A DNA stretch of 64,000 nucleotides from Ustilaginoidea virens (lineage: Eukaryota; Ascomycota; Sordariomycetes; Hypocreales; Clavicipitaceae). Numbering within the stretch: the first letter of the stretch is position 1; every line of letters begins with the position of its first letter. Location of the stretch: positions 4,932,501-4,996,500 of the forward strand of contig NC_057320.1 in assembly GCF_000687475.1 (NCBI RefSeq), in the 5' to 3' direction. Shown here one piece after another: positions 56,314 through 64,000 of this stretch. The notes beneath the pieces were generated by a model, which worked only from the letters and a program-made list of their open reading frames with translations, made no database searches and had not been told where the DNA came from. Both the position numbers and the translations under genes were made by a program.

Positions 56314-58301
56314 TGCAGTGGAATGACCACTAGCTAGTCACGAAGGATGCCAAAGGGATTAAGACGTGGTGAAATACCAAAAGGGTATTGATTGGTTCCC
56401 TTGCCCGCAGTGGCCTGTTTTGTGTGCGCGAGTGGTTTTGATTTCTCTTTTGCTTGTCGCGTGTCGAGTTGGCTCAACAGGAGGCAGATCCTGATGTGAT
56501 GGCACCCGAGCAGGTCACCTTCGGTTTCGAAGTGTGGTGTAGGAAAGAAGAATACTGGTCATGTAAGTTGCGTGTTTGTATTCCGTATTCTCGATACTCG
56601 TTGAAAGAATTATGTAACGCTTAAGTGGCGTGGTGGATGTTGTTGTTTATCTTGTGGTTGTCTGTTATTCCAATCCAAGAGTGCGTGTTGACCATGAGGG
56701 TAGAGAAGAAGTAGCAAAAGTGGGATGGAAATAGTCGGTCGACGCGGGACGCGCAAGGTAATTAATAAGGCGAGAGCAGCACGCTAAAAAGACAGAAGGA
56801 TACATCTGGTAGAATCCAAGGAGCAGCAGCCCTGGGGCGAACAAGCAAAAGAGGATGGCAGTTGACGAGTACAGGAGCAGGGGCTATGCCGAACAGGAGT
56901 GCAGCTTAGTGTCGCAGCGTGGGAGCACTTGGGTCTGGTCTGGCCAGGCCTGAGTAAACGGTCAACGGCTGGGGTCAACCGGTCTGGTCTGTGGCGCGAA
57001 CAAAGCATCAAGTAGAGTAGAAGCGTACAGAGCCCTGTAGTGGAGGGAGGGAGTCGCGCCTGGTACCAGACAGTACTCCGTACGGCGTGGGCAAACAAGG
57101 CACAGCAGGCTGGGGCTTTCTCCATCGGAATTTGGGCTGCAATGTCAGCAAATGGCCAGGGGTGTGGCGGCCGCCATCTTGCAGGATGAACAGCCCCAAA
57201 CCAGGCCGGGACGAAGAGGCCCGTGCTTCCAGTCTCTTCACTGGACCAGACAGCTACCTCATGACACGTTTGGGCCCTGATCCAAGCATGTTGGTTAAGG
57301 GGACATGAGCTCTGCAGCAACACCAAGTTTTAGCAAGCGCCGGCCGGAATATCTGTTCTGTTCGTGGCAAAAGGGAGATGCAGCGACCTGTATCCAGTGT
57401 GGGAATGTTGGGACATGATATTGACCTGCTACTCCGGACTCCATACTCATTGCACGCGCTAAGCACGGGTGAGGAGGAGTTCAGCCATTAGCGCTGAAGT
57501 GGCGGGGCCTCGATTGGCAGGCAACAAAGGTACGGAGCACTCCGTCCTCCGTACATGCATGAAAATGCGCGGGATGCACTAATTACGGAAAATCCGAGAC
57601 TAGACGCGTTCTTTTTTTTTTTTTTTTTTTTCCTTTTCTTCCCCCTTCACGGGCCACATAATGGGACGTGGACGCGCAGGGATGGAGGCATCCCCCCTCT
57701 ACGGGCTGTCGCGGCTGTCTACTCCGTACTCCGTACCTATCCGGCTAACTGACCAGCCGGAGAAAAATAATCTCCGTTTGAGGCGCACTGGTTGAAAGTG
57801 CTCTCTTGGCACTTGCCAGTCGACTTACTTTTGTCTTTTGTCGTTGTGGATAACGGCAATCCACTGAGTGTTCCTGCTCCGTACAAAAAGGCAAGTCCCG
57901 TCAACGGGACTTGGCACCTTCTCCTTCCAGCCGTGTGGAGTACGGGCTGTCCGCCAATGCACGTGTCAATACGCGCCGAGAAACCTGGTTGGTGCCCTGC
58001 CCATCGCCTCACACCAGACTCGTTCAAGAACAATGTCTTGCCCCTGCAGGCATGGAGCCTCTCAAGGCCCATGTTATTGGTCCAGCGGACGCGTACAGTT
58101 CTGCACGGGATACTTCCTTAAAAAGCTCACTTCCATGGCAGCCAACCATGCCGTCCGTCACTGATGAATCCCACTTGACTTGCTTGCCGCTGGGGTCATC
58201 TTGTCCAAGGCTCTGCACAGCATCCCAGCCAGCAACCATGCGACCTCGCTTCGTTTCGTCCCAGGGCCAGTATCTAGGGCCCCAGACCCATGCGGCCGAG
58301 A

Positions 58302-58332
<31 letters not shown>

Positions 58333-58991
58333 ACGCCATCTCCTAGTACATATTACACGCCCGCGTCGCTCTCGCGTGTTGTTCGTGTCGCTCCACGCTT
58401 GCGCAAGAGATATCCATGGACTATCGATAGACCATCTCCGTACGGAGTACGGACTACGCAGACGGACAGCCCTTATTGCGCCCATTGCTCCTTTCTCCTC
58501 CTGGAAATTAGCCCCAGGCGCATGACCTTGTCGTACCCTCTATGCACATTGTTCTGCTGCTCATCACTCGATTTCTTCACAAAAGCTCTCTTGCTGCAAT
58601 ACCACTGGACAGCATTTGACCGATCCTCATGCCCGGCCATTCTATTGCCCGTTTAAAACCCCCGTCATTCCATCACGCCTTTTCTGCCACACCTTGCAGA
58701 AAAGGCCATGAATTCAGCTACAAGTCGGGGATTACACAAGGCTTTGACTGCGGTGCCATACATGAATAAGTGTTTACAAAACGAACGGAATCACTTGCTC
58801 ACGATGCGTCTCTTAATTCACGATCTCGGCAACATCAAGACCATACATAAAGTGATATATATTGCAGAGTGATCTGTTCATTCCATCAACGTGCCTGAAT
58901 CAACACTCACACTATCTTGTCTGTACTTCCACAATGCTTTTCACTCCCAACAAATATATCCGCGTCAAGGTAAAGGAAGATAAAAAGAAAA
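56314..58991. other. intergenic, homopolymer and TACGGAGTA rich
   Basis: 2.7 kb without a supported gene. It contains a T-run of about 21 at 57611-57631, an A-run of about 28 at 58303-58330, and four exact TACGGAGTA-type motifs (57074, 57721, 57728, 58441), of which 57721-57736 are two overlapping copies. Confidence 0.6.
57721..57736. repeat. overlapping tandem copies of TACTCCGTA
   Basis: TACTCCGTACTCCGTA: two copies of the window-wide 9-bp motif sharing two bases. The single motif occurs exactly at 4283, 5312, 18164, 18461, 19052, 21322, 21538, 21560, 22600, 22621, 44386, 54697, 57074, 57721, 57728, 58441, 59174, 62985 and 63512 (either strand). None falls in a coding region called here. 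Confidence 0.9.
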
Positions 58992-59101
58992 TGGACCCGC
59001 CGGGAATTGAACCCGGGACCTTTCATATGCAACTATTACTGATTGCTCGTTTGAGCTTTCACAGGTGCGAAACGAATATCATACCCCTAGACCACAAGCC
59101 C
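58992..59101 (-). tRNA. tRNA-Ala(CGC) with 38-nt intron
   Basis: Mature parts are 59066-59101 and 58992-59027 (72 nt before CCA); the intron is 59028-59065, after position 37 as in nuclear tRNAs. Acceptor arms GGGCTTG and CGGGTCC pair with three G-T wobbles, one at position 3-70, the alanine identity pair; discriminator is A. Anticodon stem TTCGT/ATGAA, loop TTCGCA+T gives anticodon CGC. T arm CCGGG-TTCAATT-CCCGG is perfect; variable loop has five bases. The D stem is short (three pairs). A and B boxes are present inside the gene. Other isotypes fit less well because of the CGC anticodon and G3-U70. Confidence 0.8.
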
Positions 59102-60392
59102 AATCTAACCCTTTGCAGAACGTTAAGCTGCAAGCAGCAGATAGCTCATTGACTCCTGGCGCTCCCAAACTCCTACGGAGTACGGAGCATCAATCGTCGC
59201 CCTCGCCACCCACACCATCCCCCAGGTCGCGTTGTATGCGACCCAAGCTTCGCCCACCACCTACCTACCACCTAGACATTCCCCGCACCAGCAATCAGGC
59301 ATCGCCGTCCATGCCTCCAGAGCCAATAGATCGCTCGCGTTGCCTGTAAACGAAAGCACACCTTGGCACTTCGGACGCGATAACGGGCTAGCCCTCCCAG
59401 TGTTACCTCACAGCTGTGGCGACTCGAAGCAATAGCCAGTTCCTAAACGCCCTGCAATACGTCATGTCCAGCAGCCATTGTGTACGCTCTGGTAGTACCG
59501 TCTACTGACGAACCATTATCGCCCCATCCCATACCGAGATGCGAGGAAATGAATCATCTCTTGTTCTAAAATTGATACTGACCCAATAGATGTAACAATT
59601 TCGGCAGCTACCGCAACGCACTGCAACGCATTGTGAAACACCCAGGCATATTCTAGCTAGGCTTCGGGCAATCGAGAGCGGATCACATCCTGTCCAAGTT
59701 CAGTATCTTCATTGAATCTTGCTGTCAGGCTTAGCTTTTGTTGCCCTTGCCACGAGGGTCACCGACATTTAGATACTCGACGAACTGCCCTTCCTCGGGG
59801 GTGTCATGACAGGCCAATAGGTTTCAGCTCGTGCAACTGTAATACTTGCACACTTGCGCGAGTAGAAAAGGTTCGATGCGTAGCAATACATTACTTGTCA
59901 TGTTGCCAAGCCTCCATCTCGTAGGTTATGTACCTACTATTACCAGTCCACTTCTTTAACAGTCATAAGCAAGCACCAGGTACGCCCCCAAATGGCCTGT
60001 CGACCAATCATGACTAAAGGGAATAGAATATTCCTGATTTTACATGCGGACCTTCAATAAACAAAGTAATTATAATTTCCAGTCGGTATAAAGAAATATA
60101 TCGCATATACTGAAGCTATTTCGCGTGGCGATGTACCGGCAAGGTGTTCAGAATACCTGGGAGGTCCGGCGACCTAGCTGGTGCCATTTGACTGCCAAAT
60201 GGATAACTTGCAGACTTGTCACTTGCCGAATCTCCGGCTTCGACGGTTGTGAACGCGCGACATTCACTTCAAATCAATAAACCTCAAGCTGTAGATTAAC
60301 CGATGCTGTATAAAGCTATTCCAATACTAAAAAATACTGCCATTTGCACCATCGAGACATCACCGACAGCTTCACCATCATATCCTTCATTT
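59102..60392. other. intergenic, nothing recognised
   Basis: 1.3 kb. One exact TACGGAGTA motif at 59174-59182, in the 5' flank of the tRNA. No coding or RNA feature is supported. Confidence 0.6.
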
Positions 60393-61043
60393 TTAGTCTT
60401 TGTTGAGCTTGTGCGGCACCGGTAGTTTACTCTCCTTCTTCATCACTTCATGGCCCTCAAGATTGTGTGTCGTTCGAGACTTGAGTAGGGAATCAATTTT
60501 GGCATCTTTTTCGAGATCATGTCCAGGTTTGCCTGTACTTGTTGATGAAACGGCCGTGTCATCGTTCAGATGATGAAGAGATGGCTTGGAAGAATGAATC
60601 GTAAAAGGCTTGTGGACGCCAATGTCGTGTTGATTAGGATCACCCTGGATAGTGTTAATGCTGACGTCTTTATCGAGGTCGTGGCCACGACGTAGCGGGC
60701 CGGAATCCGTTGTTTCATCATCTCCCAAACTGTGATGGACGGCCGGCTTGGCCCAGTCTGTGACTGGATCGCAACACAGTTCATGGTCAGAGTCCGAGAT
60801 AGGGGTCCTCACAGGTGTAGTAGCGTCTTCGTTCAGCTGGTGGGACAAACTATTACCACTGTGGTGGGCTTTGATCAGGGTGTCGGTCCGCAAGTCATGC
60901 AGTGAGTTCGCGTTCCCAGTCACGACAACTTCATCGTCTGCCAAAGCATGCTTTCCCACTATCTTGGCGATTGTGGGTTTCAGCGGTTTTGAACTTTCCT
61001 TGTCTGCTCGGCCATCACCCTTCTCAAGGGGAACCAAATACTA
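60393..61043 (-). CDS. HxLxxD repeat ORF, probable exon without own start
   Basis: Open frame of about 216 codons beginning directly after an in-frame TAG that would also serve as a splice acceptor. It has no usable ATG. The sequence consists of about eleven units spaced 15-20 residues apart, each centred on H-x-L-x-x-D/H: HALADD, HDLRTD, HQLNED, HELCCD, HSLGDD, HDLDKD, HDIGVH, HHLNDD, HDLEKD, HNLEGH, HKLNKD. Linkers are polar, Ser/Thr/Lys-rich. Such periodicity is not expected in random sequence, so it was probably coding. It may be the 3' exon of the PLAC8 gene just upstream (a G|GTGAAG donor at 61203 and an acceptor at about 61022 would keep frame), a separate gene with an unseen first exon, or a decayed gene. 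Function unknown. Confidence 0.5.
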
Positions 61044-61108
61044 ATCATGGTCCAGATAGTGAACTTGCGGGTAAGCGGCAGTATTTGCTGGGCTCAGAGC
61101 ATCACTGC

Positions 61109-61993
61109 TCAGTTGATGGCTGGCGTTCTTGCGCTGAGCTGCATCATGAGCATGTAGTCAGCAAATTCGTCGTGGCTCTTTTTCCAAGGACAGAACTCTT
61201 CACCTTGTGTGTTGGTGGACTTGCAAGAATCTGGGCTCAGATATGTCATGGGAGTCTGGGAATGGTATTGACGGGTGCTGGACTGGTCGTGGTTGTGACG
61301 TCCCTTGAGTTTCCTGTGCTGCTTTTCTCGAAGCAAAATTTCTTGCTCATTTCGAATCATCGTGAGACAGGGGCAGCAGAAGGCATCGTACCAGTCCGAG
61401 AAGTCAGTGCCGTCAATGCCATAAAAGGTACGAACAGTTGTCTGGAGCTTTGCCAAAAGGCAGCCATAGACTACACCCTTGTAAATGTTTGCTCAGAAAT
61501 TCGAAAACGTGATCCAAAACTACTCACATGGAAGGCAAAGGCCAAACTGAACACAGTCCGGATTACAGCAACCACGATTAGGAACTAACTCGGTATCATG
61601 ACCGGAAAGAGCTGCCTTGAGACGCTGAGAGGTTCGGGAATATATTCCACATGGCCAGAATGTTGCAGCCAGGCAGGAGGTAATGTTGACGGCCTCACGG
61701 GCACCATCAGCAATTTGCCATTGCCATTGTCGTTTTCGTTCTTCGGCAGCCCGCTTCTCCATAATTGCGGAAGGACGGGGGGTGTAGAAAGGAGTGGGTC
61801 TGATCTGATACCAAGCTGGCTGATTCCGCAGATGGCTGAATCTGGGATCTTGTGTCCAATGGATCTGGCGATTCATACTCGGGCAGACCGTGACCGTATT
61901 TCGGGAGCTAGATTGCCTAGAGGGCTCCGCAAGATTAGCTTCTTCCCTTGATGTGTACGCATTCGCTTTTGTAGTGTCAGAAGGAAAATGCAT
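61109..61993 (-). CDS. PLAC8-family cysteine-rich protein
   Basis: Exons 61528-61993 and 61109-61470 (57-nt intron, GTGAGT...GTAG), about 275 residues in this model. The PLAC8 domain starts near residue 115: NITSCLAATFWPCGIYSRT, then GCCNPDCVQFGLCLPFYGCLLA assembled over the intron, and DAFCCPCLTMIRNEQEI, whose CCPC pair and xRNEQE are family hallmarks. Family members sit in or at membranes and have been tied to heavy-metal tolerance, Ca2+ influx or cell-size control. The N-terminus is hydrophilic. The first exon is open slightly above the chosen ATG (61993), so the start could be further out. The 3' end is uncertain because of the repeat ORF that follows. Confidence 0.78.
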
Positions 61994-64000
61994 GTACTTT
62001 GGCCACTGAACTACGTTTGAGAGGTTCACAAAATTTACGATTCTGTTGGAGAATAAGCGCCCTTGTTATGCCAGGAGGAGAGGGTGCAACTCAATCGGAG
62101 CCGGCCAATATGCAAGAATGGCGAGAAATATGCGACATGAAAACAATGCTTGAAGAGTGGAATGCAGATGAGAGAGCATGGGGAAACGAGGTCGAGGAGA
62201 AGAGTACAGCTAAGCAGCAAACCTGTTTCATCTCGAGGAAAGAAGAACCCGTGTAATTGATGCAGCAAGTGCAGGTGGCATCACCTGCCACGGCTCGGCC
62301 ATCTGTTTTGGAACGGCAGTCATTGAGTGGCTCAAGATAAGGATAGCCTCTGCCATCTAATACTCTTGATTGTTTCAATGTTCTATCGCGTTTTGATTGC
62401 AACTTTGAAGCCTTCCGAGTCTCGATGTTATCTGCAGATTAGTTAAGTAGATGTTCCTAGATTGGGCGAGACGATTCTACAGCTGAAAGTAATGCAACAA
62501 GCTAGTGATAATTTTGCCCCGAAAACAAAAAAACGCACATTTCGTGACTGACCGGCAAAAGCCTTTTTGACGTTGCCGCAGCCAAGCTTCTTTGCCGTCT
62601 TAGCTGCCTCACACGAAAAGAAGGCCTGGGATGCGCTGCAGGGAGCCCTGAGGTTAGGGCGTGTTTTCGGCCCATCGGTCTGGTGCCAGCGGGCTAAACT
62701 GGAAGCTAGAAATTTGTGCAGTTGGTGAATCAGTCCACTATGACAAGTCCCAGCGGGAGCGGGTCAAGGGAGCGAGCGGGTCAAGTGAAATCGGCGCAGC
62801 ACGGCAAATTCCAGTGCCAGATTCGGCTCGTTTTAGTATCACCCTTCGGTCAACTACAACTACTCTGGAGCACGTACGCTCCAGTAAGTACGAAGGCGCA
62901 CTCCAAACCGATATCAGCATGCAGGCTTGACCTCGGCTTCGGCAGAAGCAGTCTGTGTCTGGTCCACTGACAAACCGTGACGAGTACGGAGTAAACGAGG
63001 TGGGCAGGTTCATGCGAGTAGAGAGGCCGCCGCATATGGTTCCCCAACAGTGTGCCAACCACCAAGCCCTGCGCTCCAGTTTCCAAGCCAGTTCGATCCA
63101 AACAAACGATCCGGGTGTCATGATAAGGGTGCATTATCGTCCGACTGATAGCTCCTACGCACGCAAGTACCTTAGGTGCTTAAGAGGTAGGAGGTGCCTA
63201 GGTACCTGGTACTCGCGGATACTGGAGAACCGGAAACCGAAGCTTGTTTTTGCCTACGGTACTTACACTGAAGCTATTACGGGCGAGTGCAGTTTACTTC
63301 CACGTAGATACCTGTCGCCTGACAATTTCTCCCAAGTCACTACATAGGCCTAGAATAAAAGAGTATGCCTTCCCACCACCTTCTTTGCGAAAAGGTACGT
63401 CTCAAACGAGTGCGAACCCGCGCGCCGAATAATTTGTGCAAGTCCCTTTATTTTTATAGTAAACTAAAGCGAGGTATATCTCTTTGTAATGGCGTGATGG
63501 TGTTTGCATTCTACTCCGTATATCCGTACACCTTCTATTCGTGCGCGATACTATAATACAAGAGATCGCGTTTGCAATTTGACTTTCACCCATACTGCCC
63601 TTTCAAAATCGCTACTGCCAGGGGTGTTTAGTTGCCTAGCGCTTTCCAATGTTCAAAGGGATCGGCGGGCCCGTCCACCCCAGTGCAGCCGCCAGTCTAC
63701 CCCCTGGCTGGATGATGGCTACAAGTACCTATCTAGGATCCTCCAATCACGTCAAATACGCCACTGACTTGGCGCATCAGTGCAGGTGCTGGACAGGGGT
63801 TGTGGGGAACGGGGGCGGCAAATACCATGGTCATTCTTCTGCAATTTGCAAGTTGGCGGGGGGGATCTGCACTGCGCAGAGATACGGATCTGGATCCATG
63901 CCTGTAGGTATGTATCTCCTAAATCAGCAGTCGGTATCTGGATTCTGGCCGGGGCAGAGGGGATTGAATATAGAGACACATGATGGGCGTTGAGACCACT
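61994..64000. other. intergenic to window end
   Basis: 2 kb with no supported gene. Exact TACGGAGTA-type motifs at 62985-62993 and 63512-63520; an AAGTACCTTAGGTGC...CCTAGGTACC block lies at 63167-63210. The short frames here look like chance. Confidence 0.55.

Overview
The window looks like nuclear DNA of a filamentous ascomycete (Pezizomycotina, probably Sordariomycetes/Hypocreales). Evidence: genes split by short GT-AG introns (47-115 nt in most cases) with CTAAC/CTGAC-like branch sites, wide GC-poor intergenic spaces between GC-rich exons, a nuclear tRNA with an intron after position 37, and typical fungal gene families (Mtr-like amino acid permeases, SRPK-like kinase, FRE ferric reductase, DHA2 transporter, PLAC8 protein). 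The species cannot be fixed from sequence alone.

Layout, left to right. 0.2-1.8 kb: an amino acid permease (minus). 1.8-11.1 kb: a gene-poor island holding two diverged copies of a small unknown gene (one intact, one frameshifted), a Ty1/copia gag relic and related repeat pieces. 11.2-17.2 kb: SRPK-like kinase, NOB1, NOP10 and S-adenosylmethionine decarboxylase. 19.9-20.9 kb: CFD1 Fe-S scaffold. 24.1-25.0 kb: an unknown multi-span membrane protein. 25.7-27.8 kb: a CobW-family GTPase. 28.2 kb: a long palindrome. 30.1-31.8 kb: a second amino acid permease. 33.3-37.4 kb: a very large GMC oxidoreductase/hydrolase fusion. 40.1-42.5 kb: a ferric reductase. 43-44 kb: an AT-rich possible LTR relic. 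44.6-45.2 kb: a bZIP-like factor. 47.1-48.7 kb: a DHA2 transporter. 48.9-50.0 kb: formyltetrahydrofolate deformylase. 51.4-52.6 kb: a PAP2 lipid phosphatase. 53.2-54.5 kb: thymidylate kinase. 55.0-56.3 kb: an unknown KEN-box protein. 59 kb: tRNA-Ala(CGC). 60.4-62.0 kb: an HxLxxD repeat ORF and a PLAC8 protein.

Most genes are single-copy housekeeping or transport genes with no sign of a biosynthetic cluster. Functional themes are ribosome biogenesis (NOB1 and NOP10 converge on each other), metal and Fe-S handling (CFD1, CobW GTPase, ferric reductase), one-carbon, polyamine and dTMP metabolism, and membrane transport.

The most unusual signals are a 9-bp motif TACGGAGTA/TACTCCGTA found 19 times, always outside the coding regions called here; a 114-bp near-perfect palindrome; a histidine/leucine/aspartate repeat ORF lacking its own start codon; the duplicated small unknown gene family; and a 1268-residue oxidoreductase-hydrolase with cysteine at the expected hydrolase nucleophile. 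All exon boundaries were derived by eye from splice sites, reading frame and family conservation.
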